The position numbers were made by a program, and so were the translations under genes. The notes beneath the pieces are model-generated. The model had not been told where the DNA came from and searched no databases. It saw nothing but the letters and a program-made list of their open reading frames with translations. From contig DAORPQ010000023.1 of the NCBI GenBank assembly GCA_035442025.1, positions 1 through 38,096 of the forward strand: a DNA stretch of 38,096 nt, in the 5' to 3' direction. Shown piece by piece: positions 1 to 10,399 of the stretch (positions within the stretch are counted from its first letter, which is position 1; every line of letters begins with the position of its first letter). Source of the stretch: Competibacter_A sp003527885. Its GTDB lineage: Bacteria > Pseudomonadota > Gammaproteobacteria > Competibacterales > Competibacteraceae.

Positions 1-72
1 GATATGATTATTTCATAAATATATCAATATGTTAAATATTGGGATGGGCTCTAAAACAAATCACTACCCAAA
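1..72. other. AT-rich segment without a gene
   Basis: This stretch is strongly A+T rich, with runs such as ataaatatatcaatatg, and switches abruptly to GC-rich coding-like DNA at about position 70. I see no ORF or recognisable element in it. The break coincides with the 5' end of the HDOD remnant, so it may mark an old insertion or deletion junction. That reading is an inference. Confidence 0.4.
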
Positions 73-316
73 ATGACCGGCCTCGCCGCGCGCGGTCTGG
101 CCCAACGGCTGTACCTCCGTCAAGGCGAACATTTCTTCATCGCCGGGCTGTTGCGCGGCATTGGCAAACTGATTTTTTACAGAATACCCAGACCGCTATC
201 GCGAAGTGCTGGAACGCGCCAGCCCCGACCAGCAGGCCCGCATCGCCGCCGAAATCGAAACCCACGCCAAGGAAATTTTCCAAACCATCCGGCCCGGCGC
301 GGCGGTCGTCTCGTAG
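73..316 (+). pseudogene. HDOD-domain protein remnant, truncated and frameshifted
   Basis: Reading from 73 gives a segment with GEHFFIAGLLRGIGKLIF, which resembles the HDOD signature (hydrophobic-AGLLHDIGKL). HDOD proteins are signalling domains related to HD phosphohydrolases. After LIF the frame is lost. Shifting by one base within the six-T run at 173-178 restores a sensible reading (TEYPDRYREVLERASPDQQ, then ETHAKEIFQTIRPG) up to a TAG at 314-316. The D of the family HD-type motif reads as G here (LLRGIGKL). The N-terminal half is missing because the sequence turns AT-rich just upstream. I infer a decayed gene fragment, not a working protein. A sequencing error in the T run could explain the frameshift but not the missing 5' half. 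Confidence 0.55.
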
Positions 317-351
317 AATAGTGTTTTTTGCCACCGACTTTGCCGCTTTAG

Positions 352-2523
<2,172 letters not shown>

Positions 2524-2568
2524 GCTGTTAGCCGGATTCGGCGAGCGCTCGCCGGGTCGAGGAAAGCC

Positions 2569-3639
2569 ATGAAGAAGCCAACAACGACCTGGGAGTTGCT
2601 GAAAGAAACCTACCAATCGTGGGACGAAGACCGCGCGCCGCGCCTGGCCGCCGCGCTGGCTTACCACACCATCTTCGCGCTGGCCCCGCTTCTGATCATC
2701 GCCATCGCGGTGGCCGCTTTGTTTTTCGACGAGGCGCAGGTGCGCCAAAACATGTTGTCCCAAGTCGGTGAACTGGTGGGGCAAAATGCCCGGCAAGCGA
2801 TCGAAGCCATGATCGAGGGCGCGCGCAAACCCACGGCTGGTCTCATCGCCACGGCCATTGGCGTGGTCACGCTGCTGGTGGCCGCCGGAGGTCTGTTCGG
2901 CCAGTTGCAGGATGCGCTCAACACCATTTGGGAGGTGCGGCCGAAACCGGGCCGGGGGGTTTGGGGCATCCTGCGGGATCGCGCCCTGTCCTTCGCCATG
3001 GTGCTCGGGGCCGGCTTGCTGTTGCTGGCTTCCTTGATCATCGGCACCGTCTTGTCGGCGGCCGGCCGGTTCATGGGCGACGCCGGCCATCAAGCCTGGT
3101 TGTGGCAAAGCATCAACCTCGCGGTTTCGTTCGGCATTACCACCGTGTTGTTTGCGATGCTGTTCAAGATTCTGCCCGACGCCAAGGTGCGCTGGCGCGA
3201 TGTCTGGATCGGCGCGGCGGCGACCGCCGCCCTGTTCTCCCTCGGCCGCTTCCTGATCGGCTGGTACCTGGGTCAGGCCGCCACCGAATCGACCTACGGC
3301 GCGGCCGGCTCTCTGGTGGCGTTGCTGATCTGGATTTACTATTCGACCCAGATTTTGTTCTTGGGCGCCGAATTTACCCAGGTTTACGCGAGGGCCCACG
3401 GCTCGGAGATTGAACCCGCCAAGAACGCCGTGCGCGTGACCCGAGAACAGCGCGCCCAGCAAGGTATGTCGAGCCAGAAAACGGCGACCGCCACCACACC
3501 TGCCACCCCCAGGCAAGGGATTGTCAGTCACGCGCGCGGGCTAAAGTTGGCTGGCGCGCCCGTCGGGGGCATAGCGCTGGCTTTTATAGTTGGCGTGGTG
3601 CTCGCCCGGCAACAACGGAAAGCGCCTTCGATCCGCTAG
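2569..3639 (+). CDS. YihY/BrkB family inner-membrane protein, copy 1
   Basis: This 356-residue polytopic membrane protein carries the YihY/BrkB (virulence factor BrkB) core: WDEDRAPRLAAALAYHTIFAL near the start, the GLFGQLQDALNTIWEV loop near residue 110, and ESTYGAAGSLVALLIWIYYS near residue 245. About six transmembrane helices fill residues 30-280. A hydrophilic linker and one more hydrophobic segment form the tail. The family was once called ribonuclease BN by mistake; its function is not established. A GAGGAAAG ribosome-binding site lies just before the ATG. The gene is followed at once by a close paralogue, and the two share a 228-bp stretch without a single difference. Confidence 0.9.
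   Translation: MKKPTTTWELLKETYQSWDEDRAPRLAAALAYHTIFALAPLLIIAIAVAALFFDEAQVRQNMLSQVGELVGQNARQAIEAMIEGARKPTAGLIATAIGVVTLLVAAGGLFGQLQDALNTIWEVRPKPGRGVWGILRDRALSFAMVLGAGLLLLASLIIGTVLSAAGRFMGDAGHQAWLWQSINLAVSFGITTVLFAMLFKILPDAKVRWRDVWIGAAATAALFSLGRFLIGWYLGQAATESTYGAAGSLVALLIWIYYSTQILFLGAEFTQVYARAHGSEIEPAKNAVRVTREQRAQQGMSSQKTATATTPATPRQGIVSHARGLKLAGAPVGGIALAFIVGVVLARQQRKAPSIR
3163..3390 (+). repeat. 228-bp perfect direct repeat, copy 1
   Basis: These bases match 4315-4542 at every position, third codon positions included, while flanking parts of the two YihY genes differ clearly. The identical block encodes the conserved C-terminal transmembrane part of the proteins. Confidence 0.9.
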
Positions 3640-3720
3640 CCGTCTTCGACCGGAAACAGGGTGGCGGAAAACGCCGTTCCATGTATCCTGACCGGACAGA
3701 CTGAAAGTGGAGCGCTGCCG

Positions 3721-4785
3721 ATGAAAAAACCGTCGATGTGGGGCTTGTTGAAAGAAACGTTAGTATCCTGGGACGAAGACCGCGCGCCGCGACTGGCCGC
3801 CGCGCTGGCTTACTACACCATCTTCGCGCTGGCCCCGCTCCTGATCATCGCCATCGCGGTGGCCGCTTTGTTTTTCGACGAAACCCACGTGCGCCAGAGC
3901 ATTCTGACCGAACTCGGCGGCTTGATCGGCAGAAACGGCCAACAAGCCCTCGAGATGATGATTGATGGCGCCCGCAAACCCACCACCGGTATCATCGCCA
4001 CCGTCATCGGCGTGGTCACGCTGCTGGTGGCGGCCGGGGGGTTGTTCGGCCAGTTGCAGGATGCGCTCAACACCATCTGGGAGGTGCAGCCGAAACCGGG
4101 CCGGGGGATCTGGGGGATGCTGCGCGACCGTTTCTTTTCGTTCGCCATGGTGCTGGGCAGCGGTTTCCTATTGTTGGTCACGCTGCTCATCAGCACGGCA
4201 TTGGCGGCGGTAGGTCAGTGGGCGGTCGGTACGGCCTACAGCGAGACCCAGATGTGGCGCGCCATCAGTTTTGTCGTCTCTTTTGGCGTCACCACCGTTT
4301 TATTCGCGATGATTTTCAAGATTCTGCCCGACGCCAAGGTGCGCTGGCGCGATGTCTGGATCGGCGCGGCGGCGACCGCCGCCCTGTTCTCCCTCGGCCG
4401 CTTCCTGATCGGCTGGTACCTGGGTCAGGCCGCCACCGAATCGACCTACGGCGCGGCCGGCTCTCTGGTGGCGTTGCTGATCTGGATTTACTATTCGACC
4501 CAGATTTTGTTCTTGGGCGCCGAATTTACCCAGGTTTACGCGCAGACTTACGGCTCCAAAATCGAGCCGACCGAGAACGCTGTCCGCGTCACCGAACGAG
4601 AGCGCATCCAGCAAGGGATGCCGAGCCAGGAAAAGGTCGCCGCCGCCACCGCACCCCATACCGTCGTCTCACAGACCGGCGGCGCGCTCTGGCCAACGGG
4701 GGGCACGCCCGTTGCTGGCGCGATACTGGCCTTCCTGGTCGGGGTCCTGTTGGGTTGGCAACGCAAACCGCCCCCGGCCTGCTGA
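3721..4785 (+). CDS. YihY/BrkB family inner-membrane protein, copy 2
   Basis: A 354-residue paralogue of the preceding gene with the same landmarks: WDEDRAPRLAAALAYYTIFA, GLFGQLQDALNTIWEV and ESTYGAAGSLVALLIWIYYS. I chose the ATG at 3721 because GGAGCG lies just upstream and the protein then begins MKKPSMWGLLKET, matching copy 1 (MKKPTTTWELLKET). A GTG at 3661 would add 20 unconserved residues. The middle section (about residues 125-190) and the linker after residue 275 have diverged from copy 1, but the core between is nucleotide-identical. This pattern fits duplication followed by local gene conversion. Its function is unknown, as for copy 1. The two genes are 81 bp apart and probably co-transcribed. 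Confidence 0.9.
   Translation: MKKPSMWGLLKETLVSWDEDRAPRLAAALAYYTIFALAPLLIIAIAVAALFFDETHVRQSILTELGGLIGRNGQQALEMMIDGARKPTTGIIATVIGVVTLLVAAGGLFGQLQDALNTIWEVQPKPGRGIWGMLRDRFFSFAMVLGSGFLLLVTLLISTALAAVGQWAVGTAYSETQMWRAISFVVSFGVTTVLFAMIFKILPDAKVRWRDVWIGAAATAALFSLGRFLIGWYLGQAATESTYGAAGSLVALLIWIYYSTQILFLGAEFTQVYAQTYGSKIEPTENAVRVTERERIQQGMPSQEKVAAATAPHTVVSQTGGALWPTGGTPVAGAILAFLVGVLLGWQRKPPPAC
4315..4542 (+). repeat. 228-bp perfect direct repeat, copy 2
   Basis: Second copy of the block at 3163-3390, offset by 1152 bp. It lies inside the second YihY gene, in the same reading frame. Confidence 0.9.
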
Positions 4786-4935
4786 AGCGGCGCGAAAATA
4801 CCGCCCCATGCCACGGCGAGCACCTCTCACGACTTGACCCGTTGCGGTTTCAGGTCGAGATATGCCGTAAAACGGGTAAAATCCAGCATTCGACTGACTA
4901 GAAACAGATCCGACAACCGATTCGGAGCGTATCTT

Positions 4936-5919
4936 ATGGTTAGATTCACCTTTATCGCCGGGTTTTTCATCCTGTTCACGGCGACCGTCAACGCCCAGCA
5001 ATACCGCGATCAAGGCACTTTGGGCTTTCTCGTGGAGAACGACAAATTCACCGGCACCGACGAGCACTACACCAACGGCGTCGAACTGACCTATCTCACC
5101 GCGAAAGATGATGTCCCCCAGTGGTTGCGTAGCGCCGCCGTTTATCTGCCCGGCGTGCGGGAATCCGCCGCGCTGCGCACCGGTTACGTGTTGGGCCAAA
5201 GCATCTTTACACCTGGCAACACCTTGACGGCCGCTCCGCTGCCGGATGACCGTCCCTACGCCGGGTGGCTGTACGGTGGGTTGGCATTGGTGGCGGAAGA
5301 CGGCGGCCGGCTCGATACCTGGGAATTGCAGTTGGGCATCGTCGGGCCTTCGGCGCGCGGCAAGGAAGTGCAAAATTCCTTTCACGATCTGATCGGTACG
5401 GACGAGGCGGCGGGTTGGGACAACCAACTGCACGACGAATTCGGCTATGCGCTGATCTACGAGCGCAAGTGGCGCAATCTGTTGGAGCATCAGGGGACCG
5501 GCCTCGGGGTGGATGTCACCCCTTATGTCGGCGGCAGTCTGGGTAACGTGGGAACCTATCTGGAGGTCGGCGCCACCTTGCGGGTCGGCAACGATTTACC
5601 CAACGATTACGGTGCGCCCCGCATCCGCCCCAGCCTGCCCGGCTCGAATTTCTTTCTGCCGCGCGATAACTTCGGGTGGTATCTCTTTGCCGGAGCGGGC
5701 GGGCGCGCCGTCGCGTACAACATTTTTCTCGACGGCAATACCGACGGGGACAGCTTGGGCGTCGACCGCAAACCGTTCGTCGGCGAATTGCAGGCCGGCT
5801 TGGTGACCAGTATCGGTGGGGCCAGACTGGCCTACACCTACGTCTTGCGCACCCGCGAGTTCGATGGTCAGGATAAACCCGACCGCTTCGGCTCCGTCGG
5901 CTTATCGTTCAAATTCTAA
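4936..5919 (+). CDS. LpxR-like lipid A deacylase family outer-membrane protein (DUF2219)
   Basis: The 327-residue product starts with a signal peptide (MVRFTFIAGFFILFTATVNA, then QQ). Soon after comes the LpxR-type motif VENDKFTGTDEHYTNG, where the Asn-Asp pair corresponds to active-site residues known from Salmonella LpxR. Further landmarks are DDRPYAGWLYGG and VQNSFHDLIG; the His in the latter may be the catalytic His. The C-terminal SLSFKF ends in Phe, as expected for an outer-membrane beta-barrel. LpxR removes the 3'-acyloxyacyl chain of lipid A. Whether this homologue has that exact activity is inferred. The start at 4936 was chosen because the signal peptide begins there; an in-frame ATG at 4834 would add an arginine-rich leader. 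It stands alone, with about 150 bp of non-coding DNA upstream. Confidence 0.82.
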   Translation: MVRFTFIAGFFILFTATVNAQQYRDQGTLGFLVENDKFTGTDEHYTNGVELTYLTAKDDVPQWLRSAAVYLPGVRESAALRTGYVLGQSIFTPGNTLTAAPLPDDRPYAGWLYGGLALVAEDGGRLDTWELQLGIVGPSARGKEVQNSFHDLIGTDEAAGWDNQLHDEFGYALIYERKWRNLLEHQGTGLGVDVTPYVGGSLGNVGTYLEVGATLRVGNDLPNDYGAPRIRPSLPGSNFFLPRDNFGWYLFAGAGGRAVAYNIFLDGNTDGDSLGVDRKPFVGELQAGLVTSIGGARLAYTYVLRTREFDGQDKPDRFGSVGLSFKF

Positions 5920-5987
5920 TCTTGGCCGCTCGCGCCGCGCGCCGGTGGATCGTTGGCCGCTCGCACGGCGCGGTGCGAAGGTGCATC

Positions 5988-6779
5988 ATGACTGATTCTT
6001 CCCCGCTGGATGCCTTATTGGAATTGATGGCCCGCTTGCGCGACCCGCAAACGGGATGCCCGTGGGATCGGGAGCAGACCTACGCGACTATCGTGCCTCA
6101 CACCATCGAGGAAGCCTACGAAGTCGCCGACGCCATCGCCCGCCGGGACTGGGCGGAATTGCGGGACGAATTGGGCGATCTGCTGTTTCAGGTGGTGTTC
6201 TTCGCCCAGATCGCCCGCGAGGAGGGCCGTTTCGAGTTCGCCGACGTGGCGCGCGGCATCGTCGAGAAGATGACCCGCCGCCACCCGCACGTCTTCGCCG
6301 ACGCCCGCTACACCGACGCCGCCGAACAAACCGCTGCCTGGGAACAACTGAAAGCCGCCGAAAAAGCCGAACAACCGGCTGGCGTGCTGGACGGCGTGCC
6401 GCTGGCGCTGCCGGCCTTGACCCGCGCGGTCAAACTGCAAAGGAAAGCCTCCAAGGTCGGCTTCGACTGGGGCGCGCTGGAGCCGATCCTGGCCAAGGTT
6501 CAGGAGGAAATCGCTGAAATCCGTCACGAAATCGTCTGTCATGCGCCAGCTGAGCGGCTGGCCGACGAACTGGGCGATGTGCTGTTCGCCGTCGCCAACC
6601 TGGCTCGCCACCTCAAGCTTGACCCCGAAGCGGCGCTGCGCGGAACCAACGGCAAATTCGAGCGGCGGTTTCGGCGGATCGAGCAGTGGCTGGCCGAAAA
6701 AGGCCGAACCCCCACGCAATCGACGTTGGCGGAAATGGATGCCCTGTGGGAACGCGCCAAGCTTCACGAAAAACCATAA
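5988..6779 (+). CDS. mazG: Nucleoside triphosphate pyrophosphohydrolase MazG
   Basis: MazG hydrolyses NTPs and dNTPs to monophosphates and pyrophosphate; it cleans nucleotide pools and can lower ppGpp. The 263-residue protein matches the usual length and has the two tandem MazG domains. The first contains CPWDREQTYATIVPHTIEEAYE and ELRDELGDLLFQVVF, which supply the acidic EExxE...ExxD magnesium site. The second, from about residue 160, contains EEIAEIRHEI and DELGDVLFAVANLARHL. I chose the ATG at 5988 because homologues begin close to PLDALLELMARLRDP. An upstream in-frame start at 5922 would add an unlikely arginine-rich stretch. The acyltransferase gene starts 9 bp after the stop. Confidence 0.93.
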   Translation: MTDSSPLDALLELMARLRDPQTGCPWDREQTYATIVPHTIEEAYEVADAIARRDWAELRDELGDLLFQVVFFAQIAREEGRFEFADVARGIVEKMTRRHPHVFADARYTDAAEQTAAWEQLKAAEKAEQPAGVLDGVPLALPALTRAVKLQRKASKVGFDWGALEPILAKVQEEIAEIRHEIVCHAPAERLADELGDVLFAVANLARHLKLDPEAALRGTNGKFERRFRRIEQWLAEKGRTPTQSTLAEMDALWERAKLHEKP

Positions 6780-6788
6780 AGCAGCGTC

Positions 6789-7964
6789 GTGGAACTCGCG
6801 CGAGAAACCTCTGAAAACAGCGACCGTTTGAGCGGTATCCACGGATTGCGGGCTATTGCCGCCTTAGCGGTCGTGGTTTTTCACGTTCAGGGTATCCACC
6901 GCTTAGCGATCCCGTCCTCTTTTTCCCTCGTTCAGACCCATTTCGGTTTGGGCGTTCAGCTTTTTTTCGTGTTGAGCGCTTTTTCGCTGTTCTTTAGCAC
7001 CCAGCACCGGGTCGGCAAAACCCATTGGATTCAAGATTATTTCATCCGGCGATTTTTTAGAATTGCCCCGCTGTTTTACATCATGCTCGCCGTCTGGTTC
7101 CTGATGGCGCAGTTTAAATTCAATCAGCGCTTTCCGCTTTACGATCTGTTATTGAATGTTTCATTTCTGTTTAATTTGGTTCCAGGACGACACGACAGCA
7201 TCGTATGGGCAGGCTGGACCATCGGGGTGGAAATGCTGTTTTATGCGGTATTGCCCGTGTTGCTGGTCTATGTACGGACGATCCGGCTGGCGCTGGTCCT
7301 GACCCTCACCGGCGCGACCCTCAGCATCGCCGCCCGCATGGGCTACGACGCCTCAGGTCTGCCGCTGCTGCAAAGTTACGGCCACCATGCCTTTCTGACC
7401 CAATTCGGCATCTTTTGCGGCGGGGTGCTGAGCTATTTCCTTTATGGGCGACGCACCACCTATCGATTCCTGGCCGAGAACCCCGCTCTTTACAGTACGC
7501 TGTCGGTTTGCGGGCTTGGCTCGATGATCCTGTTGCTGGCTTTACCGACGGAATCGCTGATTCTCTTTGGCAGAACCGACATTCTGGCTTGGGGGATCGC
7601 TTTTGCATTGCTGGCCGGCGGTCAGGCCAGTCGTCCGTGGCCGATTTTTGCCAATCGCTCTCTGTTTTTTGCGGGGGAACGAAGTTTCAGCATCTATCTG
7701 TTGCACCCCTTCATTATCTACGGACTAGGGCCGGTTTATTTCAAGATCTATTTAATCTTAGGCAGCCATATCGGCATTGCCTTTATCTGCTGCGTGCTGG
7801 TCACTCTCATAGTGCTGCTCCCGGCATCCGCCATGACTTATTCGCTCATCGAAGCGCCAGGAATGAACATCGGTCGCTGGTTGATACGTCGCAATAGAGA
7901 TTTGAACGGGCGGAAACACATTATTGCAAGCGCGGCCACGCCACTGCCAACCGGCGAAACCTGA
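6789..7964 (+). CDS. Acyltransferase 3 (OafA/YrhL-like) integral membrane protein
   Basis: This 391-residue protein has the acyltransferase-3 pattern: RLSGIHGLRAIAALAVVVFH near the N-terminus with the conserved R and H, GVQLFFVLSAFSLFF, then IRRFFRIAPLFYIML and about ten hydrophobic helices. WAGWTIGVEMLFYAVLPVLL is also typical. Such enzymes move acetyl or other acyl groups across the inner membrane onto surface sugars such as O-antigen, peptidoglycan or exopolysaccharide. The acceptor cannot be read from sequence. The start is a GTG at 6789, 9 bp after mazG. Its base composition is visibly less GC-rich than its neighbours, with many T-rich codons, which may point to separate ancestry or only to its hydrophobic content. 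Confidence 0.88.
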   Translation: MELARETSENSDRLSGIHGLRAIAALAVVVFHVQGIHRLAIPSSFSLVQTHFGLGVQLFFVLSAFSLFFSTQHRVGKTHWIQDYFIRRFFRIAPLFYIMLAVWFLMAQFKFNQRFPLYDLLLNVSFLFNLVPGRHDSIVWAGWTIGVEMLFYAVLPVLLVYVRTIRLALVLTLTGATLSIAARMGYDASGLPLLQSYGHHAFLTQFGIFCGGVLSYFLYGRRTTYRFLAENPALYSTLSVCGLGSMILLLALPTESLILFGRTDILAWGIAFALLAGGQASRPWPIFANRSLFFAGERSFSIYLLHPFIIYGLGPVYFKIYLILGSHIGIAFICCVLVTLIVLLPASAMTYSLIEAPGMNIGRWLIRRNRDLNGRKHIIASAATPLPTGET

Positions 7965-8055
7965 AGGCTTTCGGCCGAGCAAGCATTTTTCGCTACCGAC
8001 ACGCGCGCCGCTCGCGTTTCAAGCCGGGCCGACACCCAGCGCTAAAACGCATTCA

Positions 8056-8085
8056 TTGCCAACCCCCCGTTTCTGCCGTTACTCT
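8056..8085 (+). promoter_or_regulatory. Probable sigma-70 promoter of the B12 operon
   Basis: TTGCCA (8056-8061) and TACTCT (8080-8085) are separated by 18 bp. A start point about 7-10 bp further would begin the transcript at the 5' strand of the riboswitch P1 stem. The match is imperfect; position is the main support. Confidence 0.45.
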
Positions 8086-8094
8086 ATCCGCCAA

Positions 8095-8263
8095 GACGGT
8101 TCCCCCAGCGGGATTAAAAGGGAACGCGGCGCCACCGACCTCGGTGGAAATCCGCGGCTGTCCCCGCAACTGTGAGCGGCGAGCCGGCGTTCGTACAAGG
8201 CCACTGGGCAACCGGGAAGGCCGAACGCCCGGCAACGACCCGCCAGCCAGGAGACCTGCCGTC
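8095..8263 (+). promoter_or_regulatory. Cobalamin (AdoCbl) riboswitch
   Basis: The B12-box GCCAGGAGACCTGCC is at 8246-8260. Upstream are the typical core pieces AAGGGAACGCGG, GGAAATCCGCGGCTGTCCCCGC, AACTGTGAGCGG, GCCACTGGG and CGGGAAGG, in the right order. GACGG (8095-8099) can pair with CCGTC (8259-8263) to close stem P1. When the cofactor binds, such elements shut down downstream B12 uptake genes, which fits btuB starting at 8496. The leader continues for about 230 nt after the aptamer; this must hold the expression platform. Confidence 0.95.
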
Positions 8264-8440
8264 CCAAGCGTCGCCTGCCGTCGAACGGGATTTTTCGGCG
8301 GGACGGTCCTCCGTTTCGGCGATGCGGGAAACCGAGCGTTCGCCAGCGGCCGACCGATGCCTTGTTTTAGCGAGGCGTTTTCCGCTCCTCTTTTCAAGCC
8401 GGTCAAACGGCCGGGCCAGCGCGCGTTTCCAGCAGGCGGT

Positions 8441-8463
8441 GAGCCGACCGTCACGGTCGGCTC
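8441..8463 (+). promoter_or_regulatory. Strong stem-loop in the btuB leader
   Basis: GAGCCGACCG-TCA-CGGTCGGCTC forms a perfect 10-bp stem with a 3-nt loop, 32 nt before the btuB ATG. No T-run follows, so it is not a canonical terminator. It could be part of a riboswitch platform acting on translation, or an mRNA stabiliser. That role is inferred. Confidence 0.55.
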
Positions 8464-8495
8464 GATAACAACCCTCAGCAAAAAGCGCGCTCGCC

Positions 8496-10391
8496 ATGAA
8501 CGTTCACTTTATTCGCCCCCGTTGCCTGCTCTCCTCCTGCGCCGCACTCGGCCTGCTGGCCGGTATCGCTAACCTCGCCTCAGCGCAGGAAGAACTGCCG
8601 GAACTGGTCGTCACCGCGACCCGCGTGCCGATCCCGCCGGAACAATCCGGCAGCGCCATCACGGTCATCAGCAGCGAGCAACTGGAACAGCGACAGATCC
8701 GCACCGTCGCCGACGCGCTGCGCGACGTGCCGGGCGCGACGGTGAGCCGCAGCGGCGGCCCCGGCACCTTGACCGAAATTTACCTGCGCGGCGCGGAAAC
8801 CAATCAAACCCTGGTGCTGATCGACGGGGTGGAGGTCAACAACCCCGACGGCGGCGCGTTCGATTTCAACAGCCTGCTGGATTTGGCAGTCGAACGGGTC
8901 GAAGTGCTGCGCGGCCCGCAAAGCGTGTTGTGGGGTAGCGCCGCCATCGGCGGCGTCATCAACATCGTCACCAAAAGCGCCGAGCGGCCGTTGCAGGCGA
9001 GCGCCCGTCTGGAAGGTGGCAGTTTCAACACCTGGCAAAGCTCCGGCAGCGTGGGCGGTCGCGGCGACCGTTACGATGCCTTGTTGAGCGGGGCGTGGCT
9101 CAAGACCGACGGCTGGTCGGCGGGTAGCGCATGGCGCGGCAACAGCGAGGACGACGGTGCACGGATCGGTTCTCTACTGTTCAAAGGCAGCGTCCGCCCC
9201 CGCGACGATCTGGAACTGACCCTGATCGAGCGTTACACCGACAGCCGCTCGGATTTCGACGCCTTTATCGGCGGCGACCAAAAGCCTGTGGTCGACAGTC
9301 AGGATCGCGGCGAAAACCGGCAAAACGCCCTGCGCCTGCAAGGCAAATTCAGCCTGTTGGACGGCGCGTGGGAGCATCTGCTCGGCATCGCCCGCTACGA
9401 CATCGACAGCACCGCCGCCGACACCGGCCTGGGCGCTTTCGACAGCGACAGCCATTCCAACCAGATCGACTACCAAAGCAACTACTTCCTGACCACGGGC
9501 GGCGCGAAGCACACTTTTACTGCCCTCATCAAGGACAAGGAAGACGAAGCGCGCAACACCTATTTCGCCGGCAACGCGATCCGCAACACCGGCGTCGCTT
9601 TCCATTACGGGCTCGGCCTGGACGAGCGGCTGTTCCTGACCGCCGGAGTGCGCCGCGATTTCAACGACCGTTTCGACGACACCAGCACTTACCGGCTGAC
9701 CGCCGCCTATCTGTGGCCCGATCTCGGCGGACGCCTGCACGCCAGCTACGGCACGGCGGTCAAAAATCCGACCCTGACCGAACTGTTCGGCTTCTCCGGC
9801 GATTTTCAGGGCAACCCCGGCCTGCAACCGGAAGAAAGTCGCGGCTTCGACATCGGCTGGGAACAGAGCCTGCTCGACCAGAGGCTGAAATTCGACGTGA
9901 CCGCCTTCGACAACCGCATCGATAACATCATCGTCGGAGCCGGGCGCACGGTGATCAACCTGCCGGGCGAAAGCCGGGCGCGCGGGGTCGAACTGAGCGC
10001 CAGCGCCGATCTCACCCCGGACTTGAGCGGCACGCTGGCCTACACCTTCACCGACACCGAGGATACCGACGGTCAGGAATTGCGCCGCCGCCCGCGCCAC
10101 GCCGCCAGCCTCGGTCTGAATTACCGGGTCAACGACCGCGCCAACCTCAATCTGACGGTGCGCCACAACGGCTCGTTCAGCGACACCGCGTTCGATCCCG
10201 AAACCTTCGTCACCTACCCGGTCAAGCTCGACGGCTACACGCTGGTCAATCTGGCCGCCAGCTATCAGTGGGATGGCCACTGGCAATTCTTCGGGCGGGT
10301 CGAGAACCTGCTCGACGAGCGCTACGAGGACATCCTGGGTTACAGCGGCGCCGAACGCGGGGTTTATGTCGGCGCGCGTTATCGGTTTTGA
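8496..10391 (+). CDS. btuB: TonB-dependent vitamin B12 receptor BtuB
   Basis: BtuB is the outer-membrane receptor that binds corrinoids and imports them using TonB energy. The 631-residue protein has a signal peptide ending about residue 29 (ASA-QEE). A TonB box follows in ELPELVVTATR, then a plug domain with VADALRDVPGATVSR, YLRGAETNQTLVLIDGVEVN, RVEVLRGPQSVLWGSAAIGG and INIVTK. The rest is a 22-strand-type barrel that closes with YEDILGYSGAERGVYVGARYRF and a terminal Phe. The length is near that of E. coli BtuB. The cobalamin riboswitch directly upstream makes the B12 assignment firm. The btuF-like gene starts only 8 bp after the stop. Confidence 0.94.
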   Translation: MNVHFIRPRCLLSSCAALGLLAGIANLASAQEELPELVVTATRVPIPPEQSGSAITVISSEQLEQRQIRTVADALRDVPGATVSRSGGPGTLTEIYLRGAETNQTLVLIDGVEVNNPDGGAFDFNSLLDLAVERVEVLRGPQSVLWGSAAIGGVINIVTKSAERPLQASARLEGGSFNTWQSSGSVGGRGDRYDALLSGAWLKTDGWSAGSAWRGNSEDDGARIGSLLFKGSVRPRDDLELTLIERYTDSRSDFDAFIGGDQKPVVDSQDRGENRQNALRLQGKFSLLDGAWEHLLGIARYDIDSTAADTGLGAFDSDSHSNQIDYQSNYFLTTGGAKHTFTALIKDKEDEARNTYFAGNAIRNTGVAFHYGLGLDERLFLTAGVRRDFNDRFDDTSTYRLTAAYLWPDLGGRLHASYGTAVKNPTLTELFGFSGDFQGNPGLQPEESRGFDIGWEQSLLDQRLKFDVTAFDNRIDNIIVGAGRTVINLPGESRARGVELSASADLTPDLSGTLAYTFTDTEDTDGQELRRRPRHAASLGLNYRVNDRANLNLTVRHNGSFSDTAFDPETFVTYPVKLDGYTLVNLAASYQWDGHWQFFGRVENLLDERYEDILGYSGAERGVYVGARYRF

Positions 10392-10399
10392 ACGTGAAG

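Noticed and set aside
9174..10286. 370-codon minus-strand ORF inside btuB
   Set aside because: Antisense of the BtuB barrel; Gly/Val/Ala-rich shadow with no motif.
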